This document shows positions 50,631 through 59,164 of a stretch of DNA of 64,000 nt, one piece after another. A model generated the notes under the pieces. It was not told the DNA's origin and did no database searches. It saw only the letters and a list, made by a program, of their open reading frames with translations. A program made the translations under genes and the position numbers. Each line of letters begins with the position of its first letter. The first letter of the stretch is position 1. Source of the stretch: CALFVT01 sp039989855 (lineage in GTDB: Bacteria; Pseudomonadota; Alphaproteobacteria; Caulobacterales; Maricaulaceae); the NCBI GenBank assembly GCA_039989855.1, contig JBDXGZ010000017.1, forward strand, positions 62,001-126,000, written 5' to 3'.

Positions 50631-51215
50631 TTAACCGCGTACATATTCAGAGACGCGGGTTTGGTAAAGTTCTGTGTTGCCGCTCGCAAGTATATCTGCA
50701 AAACGGGCGGCTCCGTTGGCCATGTCGTCGCGCACCGCTTCTTCCGCCTTGGCGAAATTAGACAGCACATAGCTTGCGACTTTATCTTTGTGGCCGGGGT
50801 GGCCGATTCCCATGCGAACGCGCCAATAGTCTGCTCCGCCGCAATGTTGGCGAATAGAGCGTAGCCCATTATGCCCGGCAATGCCGCCGCCAAATTTCAT
50901 GCGAAACTTACCGGGAATAATATCTAGCTCGTCATGAAAGACGATGACCTTATCCAAAGGAACTTTGTAGAAATTCATCGCCGCGCGAACCGCGTGGCCG
51001 CTCTCATTCATGAAAGTTTGAGGTTTCAGTAGCAAGACTTTAACAGGACGACCCTCAGCCGTAATAGTTCCCGTGCGGGTTAGGCTTTTGAAGTCTTTTT
51101 TCTCTGGGGAAAAGTTATAGTCGTCACCAACCGCGTCAATGGCCATAAAGCCGATATTGTGACGGTGTCCTACGTATTTTGCGCCAGGATTCCCGAGGCC
51201 GACCCAAATCTGCAC
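50631..51215 (-). CDS. pth: Peptidyl-tRNA hydrolase
   Basis: 194 residues from the GTG at 51213-51215. AGGAG lies six bases upstream of it (51222-51226 on the complement), whereas the longer open frame to 51377 would overlap rplY and add 54 residues without homology. Pth frees tRNA from prematurely released peptidyl-tRNA. IWVGLGNPGAKYVGHRHNIGF carries the catalytic His, KPQTFMNESG the substrate-binding Asn, and VFHDELDIIPGKFRMKFGGGIAGHNGLRSI the catalytic Asp and further Asn. It is followed by ychF. Confidence 0.95.
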   Translation of the reverse strand: MQIWVGLGNPGAKYVGHRHNIGFMAIDAVGDDYNFSPEKKDFKSLTRTGTITAEGRPVKVLLLKPQTFMNESGHAVRAAMNFYKVPLDKVIVFHDELDIIPGKFRMKFGGGIAGHNGLRSIRQHCGGADYWRVRMGIGHPGHKDKVASYVLSNFAKAEEAVRDDMANGAARFADILASGNTELYQTRVSEYVRG

Positions 51216-51288
51216 AATCGGCTCCTCTTTACTTGGCGTAAGTGTAGCGCCTTCGAGACCCAGTAGGCCACGAAGGCGGGATATTAAA

Positions 51289-51933
51289 TTAGGCGTCGCC
51301 ACCTTCAGTAGCTGCTGCATCGCCTTCAGCCGCGTCTTCGCCGCCCGCTGTGCCGTCATCAGCTTCTTTAGACGCACGTGATGAGACGATAGTTGCGATT
51401 GTGAAGTCGCGCTCTAGGCCTTGTTTCACACCGTCTGGAAGATTAACTTCAGAAATGTGAATGGCATCGCCAATGTCCATGTTTGAAATATCAACAGTTA
51501 GGCTATCAGGGATAGATCCAGCAGGACACTTAACTTCGATGTTATAACGGACAACATTCAAGATACCGCCGCGCTTGATGCCTGGAGACACTTCGTCGCC
51601 AACAAATACAGCAGGAACAACAACATCAATGATCGTGTCATTTGTCACACGGAAGAAGTCAATGTGAACAGGCAGGTCTGAGACAGGATGAAATTGAACA
51701 TCTTTCGTCAAAGCTTTTTGTTTTTTACCATCATGTGAAAGCTCAACCATGCTCTGAAGAAGGTTGCCCTTATTCATGACGCGGATCACTTCATTATGCT
51801 TTAGTTGAATAGAGACTGGATCTTGTCCGCCTCCGTAAAGTACGCCAGGGACGAAACCATCACGGCGTGCAGCGCGTGCGTTTCCTGTTCCTGTTTCTTC
51901 ACGTACAACAACGTCCAATACGGCATCGGCCAT
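51289..51933 (-). CDS. rplY: 50S ribosomal protein L25/general stress protein Ctc
   Basis: 214 residues from ATG 51933 (MADAVLDVVVREETG), with a GGA ribosome site; the frame extends six codons further without support. It is the long Ctc form: an N-terminal 5S-rRNA-binding L25 domain (GNARAARRDGFVPGVLYGGG, VQFHPVSDLPVHIDFFRV) and a C-terminal TL5 domain (ILNVVRYNIEVKCPAGSIPDSLTVDISNMDIGDAIHISEV). The last 30 residues are an acidic Ala/Gly/Asp/Glu tail. It is upstream of pth and ychF and separated from prs by a terminator. Confidence 0.95.
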   Translation of the reverse strand: MADAVLDVVVREETGTGNARAARRDGFVPGVLYGGGQDPVSIQLKHNEVIRVMNKGNLLQSMVELSHDGKKQKALTKDVQFHPVSDLPVHIDFFRVTNDTIIDVVVPAVFVGDEVSPGIKRGGILNVVRYNIEVKCPAGSIPDSLTVDISNMDIGDAIHISEVNLPDGVKQGLERDFTIATIVSSRASKEADDGTAGGEDAAEGDAAATEGGDA

Positions 51934-51983
51934 GGGTTTATTCCTTATCAATGCGGGGCTGCAAAATAACAGTCTAGCCCGCG

Positions 51984-52008
51984 AAAAAATCAGCCGCCAA
52001 AGGGCGGC
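51984..52008 (-). terminator. Rho-independent terminator between prs and rplY
   Basis: Read on the minus strand: GCCGCC, CTTT loop, GGCGGC (51993-52008), then TGATTTTTT. The perfect six-pair GC stem and T-run end the prs transcript, so rplY-pth-ychF needs a promoter in the 50 bases that follow. Confidence 0.8.
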
Positions 52009-52109
52009 CTGTCATGAATCCATAAATTTCGCGCGTCTATAGCGGCGCACGTCTAAAAAGGCAAGGGGACAAATCCAGCAAATTGCACAGATTATGCCCT
52101 TTTACGATG

Positions 52110-53051
52110 CTAGCCAAATAGCTTGGAGACACTTTCGTCATTTGCAATACGACGGATGGCTTCTCCAAGAAGTTTAGCCACAGAGACTTCGCGAATCTGT
52201 TCACACGACTTCACTTTGTCCGGCTGAGAAATTGTGTCTGTTATGACGACTTCTTTAAGCTCTGATTTTGAGATACGCGCAACAGCAGGGTCAGACAATA
52301 CGCCGTGCGTAATATAGGCACTGACAGTGTTTGCACCTTGGTCTTTAAGGGCTTTGGCAGCGTTACATAGTGTGCCGCCTGAATCGATGATGTCATCAAG
52401 TAGGATGCAATTACGTCCCGCGACGTCACCGATAATATTCATGACTTCTGCTTCGCCTGCTTTTGGGCGGCGCTTATCGACAATGGCGATATCAGCACCA
52501 AAGCGTTTGGCAAGGCTGCGTGTTCGTACAACACCGCCTGTATCAGGGGAGACGAACATCAGGTTCTTACGGTCAGCAGAAGAGAAATTATCTTTAATAT
52601 CTGTTTCAAAGACAGGCTGCCCAAAGAGATTGTCTGTTGGAATGTCAAAGAAGCCTTGAATTTGACCTGCATGTAAGTCGATTGTCAGCACGCGGTGAGC
52701 GCCGGCCTTAGAGATAAGGTTCGCAACAAGTTTGGCTGAGATGGGTGTGCGGCCGCCTGTTTTACGGTCTTGCCGTGCATAGCCGTAATAAGGGATGACG
52801 GCTGTTATCCGTTGTGCAGAGGCACGTACCAATGCGTCGATCATGACCAGCAGTTCCATCAAATGGTCATTGGCGGGGGCTGAGGTGGGTTGGATGAGGA
52901 AGATATCTTCACCGCGAACATTTTCATTGATCTTGACGAAAATTTCTTGATCACGGAACCGTTCGATATCGACGGAGGTGAGGGGGACATCAAGCACATC
53001 GGCAATACCGCGCGCGAGTTCAACATTAGACGTACCGCTAATTAGCTTCAT
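52110..53051 (-). CDS. prs: Ribose-phosphate pyrophosphokinase (PRPP synthase)
   Basis: 313 residues from ATG 53051 (MKLISGTSNVELA); the longer frame to 53081 is not supported. It makes PRPP from ribose 5-phosphate and ATP for nucleotide, His and Trp synthesis and for the salvage transferase at 10.0 kb. FRDQEIFVKINENVRGEDIFLIQPT, YYGYARQDRKTGGRTPISAK (ATP loop), DLHAGQIQGFFDIPTDNL and the PRPP signature CILLDDIIDSGGTLCNAA are all present. It lies 95 bases after pgeF and ends in a terminator. Confidence 0.97.
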   Translation of the reverse strand: MKLISGTSNVELARGIADVLDVPLTSVDIERFRDQEIFVKINENVRGEDIFLIQPTSAPANDHLMELLVMIDALVRASAQRITAVIPYYGYARQDRKTGGRTPISAKLVANLISKAGAHRVLTIDLHAGQIQGFFDIPTDNLFGQPVFETDIKDNFSSADRKNLMFVSPDTGGVVRTRSLAKRFGADIAIVDKRRPKAGEAEVMNIIGDVAGRNCILLDDIIDSGGTLCNAAKALKDQGANTVSAYITHGVLSDPAVARISKSELKEVVITDTISQPDKVKSCEQIREVSVAKLLGEAIRRIANDESVSKLFG

Positions 53052-53146
53052 AACCCTAACCACCTGTAATATATCCACCAAGGATAAGATATTTTGTATT
53101 TTTTACGTCTTTAACGCCTGTTTAAATAAAGGCAATTGTAAAACTA

Positions 53147-53920
53147 TCATTCCGTGAGACAAATTGCCGAAATTTGCCGTCCATAGTCAGAAACTTTGTG
53201 ATGTGTGTTATAACGGTAACTAAAATAGTTATCTGCTGCGGCGTAAGTGCAATCTGGTAGAGCCGACGTGTGTTGTAAGCCTGCATTTTTAAGACGGTTT
53301 AAAATATAGGCTTTAAGGTCAAAGTGAGGGACGCCATCATTTGGCGTATGAAAACAGCTTTCAGCCTTCGCGTCTTGTTCAAGGACGGTGTCTTTAAAGC
53401 CTTGCCCGACTTCGTAATTCTGTGCGCTAATGCAGGGGCCTAAAACGGCGCGTATATTTTCGCGTGTCGCGCCGCAACTTTCCATGGCGTCGATCGTGCT
53501 ATCGGTGACGCCGCTTACCGCGCCGCGCCATCCCGCATGGCAGGCGCCGATGACACGGGCGTTAGGGTCGCAAAAAAGAACAGGGCCGCAATCCGCTGCG
53601 AGAGCCGATATAGCGAGGCCAACTTGCTGCGTGACAAGGCCGTCGGCTTTGGGGCGGTGATCATAATCCCATCCATTTTCTACGATCATGACATCAGGGC
53701 TGTGGACTTGGTAGAGGCTTAGAAGATTATCACGTGAGGTTCCAAGAGCAGCGGCCACGCGGCGACGGTTCTCGCTGACGTTCTGCGGGTCATCATCAGA
53801 GCCTCGCCCGACGTTCAAGCTGTTATATTGCCCGCTTGAGACGCCGCCACAGCGTCCAAAAAAACCGTGCGTGACACCTTTAAGGGTCAGTAGGTCATGG
53901 GTTTTAAATGGCAAATTCAT
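53147..53920 (-). CDS. pgeF: Peptidoglycan editing factor PgeF (laccase-domain purine nucleoside/UDP-MurNAc-dipeptide hydrolase)
   Basis: 257 residues of the YfiH/DUF152 family. The His and Cys metal ligands are visible: QVHSPDV (His), ALAADCGPVLF (Cys) and GACHAGWRGAVSG (His), followed by GPCISAQNYEVG. Family members have been reported as polyphenol oxidases, as adenosine-processing enzymes, and as editors that remove wrongly built muropeptide precursors. The cell-wall-rich neighbourhood (lgt, midA) does not settle which applies. Its start overlaps the MidA stop by four bases, so it is the third gene of an lgt-midA-pgeF operon. Confidence 0.92.
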   Translation of the reverse strand: MNLPFKTHDLLTLKGVTHGFFGRCGGVSSGQYNSLNVGRGSDDDPQNVSENRRRVAAALGTSRDNLLSLYQVHSPDVMIVENGWDYDHRPKADGLVTQQVGLAISALAADCGPVLFCDPNARVIGACHAGWRGAVSGVTDSTIDAMESCGATRENIRAVLGPCISAQNYEVGQGFKDTVLEQDAKAESCFHTPNDGVPHFDLKAYILNRLKNAGLQHTSALPDCTYAAADNYFSYRYNTHHKVSDYGRQISAICLTE

Positions 53921-55035
53921 TCGCGAAACCCAAGAGGCGTGGGCAGGCCGTTCGCGCTAATGCAAAGGGCTTTGAATAATTGCCCCATTTCCTGCGCGTC
54001 CATGAGGCGGTGAAGTTGACGCAAGATTTTGGGTTTTGCAGTAGATTTGTGGCGCGTTAACGTCACAGCGCGCATCTCAATCCCGAGCTTGGAGAGTATT
54101 TCCGCTTGCGTAACAATGGTCGAAGGGGACAGCTCTACCTGTTGGGCTGCTGACACAAGTGCTCCAAAATTCACACGGGCTGTTAAGTCCGAATCCCCTG
54201 GTTGATCAAACACGCCGATTTTCTCGTGTCGTTTGAGGGCTTGCAGCGTATCGCCAAATTCTGTTCCTTCGGGGCCGTAGTCTATAAACAGCGCCCGTCC
54301 TGGATGATTGGAAAACAGCGGCTTAATCTCATCCATGATTTGGTAAACTGGAGGGCAAAGCTCAACCAGATCATCCTTACGCGCGTCTTCATGGCCCTCT
54401 GGGAGTAACGCCTGTAGGGTCGGGCTGAGAGGCACAGCATCAATTTGAAAACGGAAGTGGCCGTCGTCATCAAGACCAACAAGGCGCTCATGCCAGCCTT
54501 TTTCTTTGGCAAAGGGGTCGCGCTGCACCGCTTGGCGAATGGGGAGGCAATCAAGAAATTCATTGCCGATAATAATCGTCGGGTCATCAGGCAGGTCAGA
54601 TAGTGATTTTACCCACGATATAGACGCCGGCGTATCGGCGAGGCTTTCGCCTTGAACGGCCTCAAGCGCCGCGCTGACTTCGATCAGGTGAACGCGCACG
54701 GCGCTGATACATTCTGGGTCGAGCAATATAGTCCGCATCATGTCGGCCATCATGATTCCGCGACCAGGGCCCATCTCGACGAGATTAAACCGTCTCGGCT
54801 TGCCGATGTCCATCCAGCTTTGAATGACCCAGAGACCAAGCACTTCGCCGAACATTTGCGAAATCTCTGGGGCTGTGATGAAATCACCATCGCTGCCAAG
54901 CGGGTCTCGGGTCGGATAAAAACCGTGGGTCGGATCAAGCAAGCACAGGCTCATATATTCAGAGACAGGAATTGGCCCTGTGTCGCGAATGTAAGACTTT
55001 ATCCGCGTCGACAGTTCTGTTTCAGTTTGGTTCAT
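53917..55035 (-). CDS. MidA/NDUFAF7-family SAM-dependent methyltransferase
   Basis: 372 residues. Family DUF185/MidA features: IPVSEYMSLCLLDPTHGFYPTRDPLGSDGDFITAPEISQMFGE at the start (read as two motifs, YMSLCLLDP and FITAPEISQMFGE), then the SAM-binding VEMGPGRGIMMADMMR and GNEFLDCLPIRQ. The eukaryotic member NDUFAF7 methylates an Arg of a complex I subunit; the bacterial role is presumably similar but not shown here. It sits in an alphaproteobacterial lgt-midA-pgeF order with four-base overlaps at both ends. Confidence 0.93.
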   Translation of the reverse strand: MNQTETELSTRIKSYIRDTGPIPVSEYMSLCLLDPTHGFYPTRDPLGSDGDFITAPEISQMFGEVLGLWVIQSWMDIGKPRRFNLVEMGPGRGIMMADMMRTILLDPECISAVRVHLIEVSAALEAVQGESLADTPASISWVKSLSDLPDDPTIIIGNEFLDCLPIRQAVQRDPFAKEKGWHERLVGLDDDGHFRFQIDAVPLSPTLQALLPEGHEDARKDDLVELCPPVYQIMDEIKPLFSNHPGRALFIDYGPEGTEFGDTLQALKRHEKIGVFDQPGDSDLTARVNFGALVSAAQQVELSPSTIVTQAEILSKLGIEMRAVTLTRHKSTAKPKILRQLHRLMDAQEMGQLFKALCISANGLPTPLGFRE

Positions 55036-55934
55036 GTTTCGGTTGGTGCTTCTGACTTAGCAGCTTTGATGGGGGCGGGGGCGAAGGGCCCTTTTTTATA
55101 GCTCCGCATCATGATGAAAGCGCCGATGATAATCATCGGGAGGCTATAGGCCATGCCGCGCGTGAAATATTCACTAATTTGCGGAATACGGTCTGGCTCA
55201 CGGACAAATTCGACGCTGAAACGGAAAATACCGTAAAACAACATGAAAGCCCCAGCGCACATCCCCGGATAGCTGAGGGCTTTAAACCGCGTCACAAGTA
55301 AACGTATGATCAAGAACACCATAATCCCTTCGAGGAACGCCTCATATAGCTGGCTCGGGTGGCGAGGCAAAGAGAGAGGGTCAGTTTCAAAGATGAAAGC
55401 CCACGCGACATCTGTCGGGCGTCCCCAAAGTTCTTGATTGATGAAATTGGCAATACGCACCAGAAATATACCGATCGGTGCGCCAACGGCGGCCATGTCC
55501 GCCCAGCGCCAAAGGCTGATCTTATAGCGTTTCGCTACATAGAGCGTGGCGACGCAAACGCCGAGGAAGCCGCCGTGGAAGGCCATGCCGCCTTTCCACA
55601 CTTTGAAGATCTCAATGGGGTTCGCAATATAATCTGCTGTATTGTAAAGTAATATTGAACCGAGGCGACCGCCGACCATGATGCCGACCATGCAGTAAAA
55701 GGCGAAATCTTCGAGCATTTTAGGGTCAGGACGTTTTAGCGGACTGTGAGCAGGCTTGTTGGGAATCCAATATGTTGAGTTTTTCACGAGACGTGTTGCA
55801 TAGTAAAACGCCAAACCCACACCGACGACATATCCAAGGCCATACCATCCGAGCTGTAGGGGGCCGACTTTCATAATGATCGGGTCTAGCCAGTCTGGAA
55901 ATGGAATTGCATTTATCAACTCGATCATGGTCAT
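55032..55934 (-). CDS. lgt: Prolipoprotein diacylglyceryl transferase
   Basis: 300 residues with about seven membrane helices. Lgt transfers diacylglycerol from phosphatidylglycerol to the lipobox Cys, the step before LspA (0.3 kb); BamF is one likely client. WYGLGYVVGVGLAFYY, MVGGRLGSILLYN, the catalytic-region GGMAFHGGFLGV, and RIANFINQELWGRPTDVAW (the Lgt signature; Ala replaces the usual Gly in R-I-G-N) are visible, as is RHPSQLYEAFLEG. Two close ATGs (55934, 55928) are possible starts. First gene of lgt-midA-pgeF. Confidence 0.96.
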   Translation of the reverse strand: MTMIELINAIPFPDWLDPIIMKVGPLQLGWYGLGYVVGVGLAFYYATRLVKNSTYWIPNKPAHSPLKRPDPKMLEDFAFYCMVGIMVGGRLGSILLYNTADYIANPIEIFKVWKGGMAFHGGFLGVCVATLYVAKRYKISLWRWADMAAVGAPIGIFLVRIANFINQELWGRPTDVAWAFIFETDPLSLPRHPSQLYEAFLEGIMVFLIIRLLVTRFKALSYPGMCAGAFMLFYGIFRFSVEFVREPDRIPQISEYFTRGMAYSLPMIIIGAFIMMRSYKKGPFAPAPIKAAKSEAPTET

Positions 55935-56046
55935 TTGTTCCCAATGTTTGGCCTGCGGCGTAATTTCGCGAGTCTAGCTCTAGAAATTCTGTTAAACCGC
56001 TCCTATCTTTAAGGAAAGCCCTAAACGGCAAAAAATGGAGCTAGCC

Positions 56047-56316
56047 ATGCAAAGTAAATCTCGTCCGCTTGATGATATTAGCAATCTACTGACTAATGCG
56101 GTGGGAGCCGTAAAAGGTGTCGGGGATGAAGTCAAAGCCGTGGCCCGCGCTCAGGCGGAGAAAATCATTGCTGAAATGGATCTTGTTAGCCGTGATGAGT
56201 TTGAAGTGCTGAAAGCGCGGCTTGATAGCTTACAGACTGAGAACGAAGCTATAAAGGCCGAAATTGCGGCTTTAAAGCCTAAGCCACGGAAATCTCGCGC
56301 TAAGAAAGCCACATAA
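56047..56316 (+). CDS. ubiK: UbiK-like accessory factor (BMFP domain)
   Basis: 89 residues from ATG 56047; GGAG at 56037-56040 is six bases upstream, whereas the ATG at 56035 is part of that ribosome site and unlikely. The BMFP/YqiC pattern is clear: an amphipathic helix (LDDISNLLTNAVGAVKGVGDEV), then LVSRDEFEVLKARLDSLQTENEAIKAEIAAL, a trimer-forming coiled coil, and a basic tail. In enterobacteria UbiK assists ubiquinone synthesis; here the role is inferred by family. It is divergent from lgt. Confidence 0.85.
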   Translation: MQSKSRPLDDISNLLTNAVGAVKGVGDEVKAVARAQAEKIIAEMDLVSRDEFEVLKARLDSLQTENEAIKAEIAALKPKPRKSRAKKAT

Positions 56317-56359
56317 ATTTTGTAATTACTATATATAGTTATCAACAGGCTATTTTCTC

Positions 56360-56377
56360 CACATATTGTATTATGTG
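56360..56377. promoter_or_regulatory. Palindrome upstream of the YbjN-domain gene
   Basis: CACATA (56360-56365) and TATGTG (56372-56377) are perfect complements around TTGTAT, in a very AT-rich leader that also has TTATCAACA (56339-56347) and TTCTCCACA (56355-56363), each one base from a DnaA box. Any of them may be chance in such sequence; an operator 53 bases before the ATG is possible. Confidence 0.35.
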
Positions 56378-56429
56378 ATGAGTTAGCTACATTTATCTCG
56401 AATGGTATAAAGAATCGCGAAAGACGATT

Positions 56430-56978
56430 ATGACTTTAATTCGGGACAATAGCCCCAATGATAGCGGTATTAGGCCGTCTCCACGACTGGCAACGATGTT
56501 GCCTAATCGTGCAAATCCGATTGATCTTTTTGAACGTATCGCGATTGCCGAACACTATGACTATGAGCGCATGAGTGTCGGTGAAGTACATATAACGCTA
56601 CCCGGCCGATGGGGAGGGCATGATTTGACCCTGCGTTGGAATGCGTCGAGTGAACAGCTTCAAATTTTCTTAGTTCTGGAAAGCCGATCACCTAATGGGC
56701 GCACAGATATAATCTGCCGTTTAATGTCACTGCTAAATGAACGCTTGGCGGCAGGGCATTTTGATTATTGGGAACGAAGTTCTTCAATGGTTTATCGTCA
56801 TAATATTTCACTTTGCGGCGGGGCGAAGCTAAGCGTTGAGCAAGCTATGGATAGTTTGGCAACAGCCATTAAGGCGGCAGAATGCGGCTTTCCAGCCTCA
56901 CAATATGTGATTTGGGCGGGCGAAACGCCAGAGAATGCGCTCGATAAAGCTTTGCATGAGACGGCGTTGACAGCCTAA
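56430..56978 (+). CDS. YbjN-domain protein
   Basis: 182 residues, soluble. After about 30 variable residues there is IDLFERIAIAEHYDYERMSVGEVHITLPGRWGGHDLTLRW, then a strand-rich YbjN (type III chaperone-like) fold: QLQIFLVLES, MSLLNERLAAGHFDYWE and MVYRHNISLCGG, ending in a helix with EQAMDSLATAIKAAE. YbjN-like proteins are thought to regulate or chaperone, with no agreed activity. It precedes proC by 33 bases and may share its transcript. Confidence 0.82.
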   Translation: MTLIRDNSPNDSGIRPSPRLATMLPNRANPIDLFERIAIAEHYDYERMSVGEVHITLPGRWGGHDLTLRWNASSEQLQIFLVLESRSPNGRTDIICRLMSLLNERLAAGHFDYWERSSSMVYRHNISLCGGAKLSVEQAMDSLATAIKAAECGFPASQYVIWAGETPENALDKALHETALTA

Positions 56979-57011
56979 GCTAAGTAAAGACTTGCAAACA
57001 TAGTAGGACGA

Positions 57012-57827
57012 ATGACCAAACATACACATTTAATTATTGGAGCTGGCCGTATGGGCGGAGCTTTAATGCAAGGTTGGATTAAAGGGCGGCGTCCGACGGT
57101 TCTGGCCGAGAATATTGTGATTTTAGATCCGACACCAGGTGAGGCGGCGCAACAGGTCTTAGAGGCAGGCGCGAGCCATGTCACAAGGATCTCCGCGTCG
57201 ATGAAGAGCTTAACGCATGTTATTTTGGCGATTAAACCACAAATGTTTGACGCGATAGCTCCGAGTCTCGAAGCCTATATCCCTAAGACTTGCGTTATTG
57301 TATCGATTATGGCGGGTGTTAGTTTGCAGCGGTTGAGCCTAGCCTTTCCGCAGCGTCCCTTAGTTCGCTGTATGCCCAATACGCCTGCTGCGATTGGCGC
57401 GGGAATTACAGCCTTCACGACGACCGAATCTGTGAGCAAGGATCAAAAGAAAATAATTGCAAAGCTCTTGACCGCTTGTGGTCGTGTGCAAGAGGTCGAA
57501 ACAGAAAATATGATCGATATTGTCACGGCTGTTTCTGGGTCTGGGCCAGCTTATATTTTCTATATGGTTGAGGCTCTCGAAGGGGCTGCGATTAATGCAG
57601 GGATGCCTGGAGAGTTAGCCTCAATATTTGCGCGTGAAACAATTATCGGATCGGCTGCGCTTTTGAAAAAAACGGACCAAAGTGCTGAAGCGTTACGGAT
57701 TGCTGTGACCTCGCCGGGCGGAACAACTCAAGCCGCGCTTGATAGGCTTATGAGTGAAACGGGACTTGCGCCTTTGATGACGGCGACCGTTCGAGCGGCG
57801 CTTAAACGTGCTAAAGAGTTGTCTTAA
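57012..57827 (+). CDS. proC: Pyrroline-5-carboxylate reductase
   Basis: 271 residues. It reduces 1-pyrroline-5-carboxylate to proline with NADPH. The N-terminal Rossmann motif is LIIGAGRMGGALMQGW; AIKPQMFDAIAP and VSIMAGVSLQRLSLAF follow; CMPNTPAAIGAG and the ALTAVSGSGPAYIF-like segment (VTAVSGSGPAYIFYMVEAL) are the P5C reductase signature, closing with VTSPGGTTQAALDRL. Complete and of normal length. The YbjN-type gene is directly upstream, a pairing I have seen in alphaproteobacteria. Convergent with the sensor kinase. Confidence 0.96.
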   Translation: MTKHTHLIIGAGRMGGALMQGWIKGRRPTVLAENIVILDPTPGEAAQQVLEAGASHVTRISASMKSLTHVILAIKPQMFDAIAPSLEAYIPKTCVIVSIMAGVSLQRLSLAFPQRPLVRCMPNTPAAIGAGITAFTTTESVSKDQKKIIAKLLTACGRVQEVETENMIDIVTAVSGSGPAYIFYMVEALEGAAINAGMPGELASIFARETIIGSAALLKKTDQSAEALRIAVTSPGGTTQAALDRLMSETGLAPLMTATVRAALKRAKELS

Positions 57828-57842
57828 GCGAATTAATTATCT

Positions 57843-59162
57843 CTAATCTGTTGGCGTGATCTTTGAGCGTAAAGGTAAGCGTATCTGTGCTTTCAGCCCG
57901 CCCATACGACTGTCGCCTAATATAAGGTTTCCGCCGTAACTTTGTATAATATCTCGGGCAATAGCTAGGCCTAGGCCGACCCCTTCAATATTTTGATTTC
58001 GGGCATCGTCAAGGCGGTGAAACGCTTGGAAGGCATCATTGCGTTGATCTTCGGGAATACCAGGCCCATCATCTTCGATGTCTATTAATATAGCTTCATC
58101 TGTTTGCACCAAGTTGACGCAAACATTTGTTCCATATTTTAATCCATTTGAAACAAGATTATTAATAGCCCGTGTGAAAGATATCGTTTGAACTTTCATG
58201 ATGGGGGAAAAATCACATTTAAATTCAATGTCTTGACTGTATTTTTTTAAAGTGTTTGAAATAATTATATCAAGCCTTTGCGGCTCTCTTTTTTCAGACG
58301 TATTCCCTCTTGCGAAATCTAAATAGCCTTCTAGCATTTGTTCCATTTCAACAAGATCATTCTTAGCGTTATGATCTGAACTTTCATCGATTGCAAAGTG
58401 CAGTTTTAACCGTGTTATCGGTGTACGAAGGTCATGACTAACGCCGGCGAGGAAGGCTGTACGTTGCTCGATTTGGCGTTGTAATCTTTGCCTCATCTTT
58501 AAAAATGAGTGTCCAGCGAGTCGTACTTCCGTCGCGCCGCTCGGTTTGAATTTGTCAATATTTTGTCCACGGCCAAAGGCGTCAGCTGCACGGGCCAACT
58601 CAATGATGGGGCGGGCTTGGTTTTTGGCAAATAGAATTGAAATCCCCGTGAGTAATATCGTCGTTGTTAAGAGCCAGAAAATGAACATGAAGCCTGTTGG
58701 GGCAAAGACACGGTCACGCGTTGTGATAAACCTCAAGACGCCGCCGTCGACTTTGATGCGAATATCAATATGATTTGGGTAGCGTGTAGTATCAAACCAA
58801 AAAGGGTCTGTGATGGAGTTATTCATCGCTTGTCGAAGTGTGCGGTCAAGGTTTGAAAAGAAGGATTTTCGTTCCGCCTCTGGAAGGTCGTCCAAGGAAA
58901 TAAAGTCGATAGAAAGTTCCATGTTTGGGCGCATTAATTTATCAAGTTGAGCCACACGATCAGAGCTAGGGTCTTGCTCATAGAGCTCTACGGCAAAAGC
59001 GATTTCAGCGGCAATACTATTCGATAGGCTTGCTGTGACGCGCGACCAGTGAGCATTGAAGAAAATATAGGCCACGGCTAATTGCATCAATATGATAGGC
59101 AATATGATAATCATGGCTACGCGACCATAAATGTTCTTTGGTATGAAACGTTTGATGGGCAC
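57843..59162 (-). CDS. EnvZ-type sensor histidine kinase
   Basis: 439 residues. Membrane segment 1 at about residues 13-33, a periplasmic region of about 120 residues, membrane segment 2 at about 152-174 (FMFIFWLLTTTILLTGISILF), a HAMP linker (QARPIIELARAADAFGRGQ), the dimerisation/phosphorylation helix GVSHDLRTPITRLKLHF with the His, and a HATPase domain: N box INNLVSNGLKYG, G1 DIEDDGPGIP, G2 GVGLGLAIARD. The layout and S-H-D-L-R-T-P box match EnvZ-like kinases. It follows the response regulator by two bases, so both are co-expressed. Signal unknown. Confidence 0.93.
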   Translation of the reverse strand: MPIKRFIPKNIYGRVAMIIILPIILMQLAVAYIFFNAHWSRVTASLSNSIAAEIAFAVELYEQDPSSDRVAQLDKLMRPNMELSIDFISLDDLPEAERKSFFSNLDRTLRQAMNNSITDPFWFDTTRYPNHIDIRIKVDGGVLRFITTRDRVFAPTGFMFIFWLLTTTILLTGISILFAKNQARPIIELARAADAFGRGQNIDKFKPSGATEVRLAGHSFLKMRQRLQRQIEQRTAFLAGVSHDLRTPITRLKLHFAIDESSDHNAKNDLVEMEQMLEGYLDFARGNTSEKREPQRLDIIISNTLKKYSQDIEFKCDFSPIMKVQTISFTRAINNLVSNGLKYGTNVCVNLVQTDEAILIDIEDDGPGIPEDQRNDAFQAFHRLDDARNQNIEGVGLGLAIARDIIQSYGGNLILGDSRMGGLKAQIRLPLRSKITPTD

Positions 59163-59164
59163 GT

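Noticed and set aside
50631..51377. Pth with 54 extra N-terminal residues
   Set aside because: The extension overlaps rplY in another frame, lacks homology, and a GTG with an AGGAG site at the right distance gives the normal length.
56331..56377. Chromosome replication origin
   Set aside because: Only two imperfect DnaA boxes, no dnaA, hemE or parAB neighbourhood.
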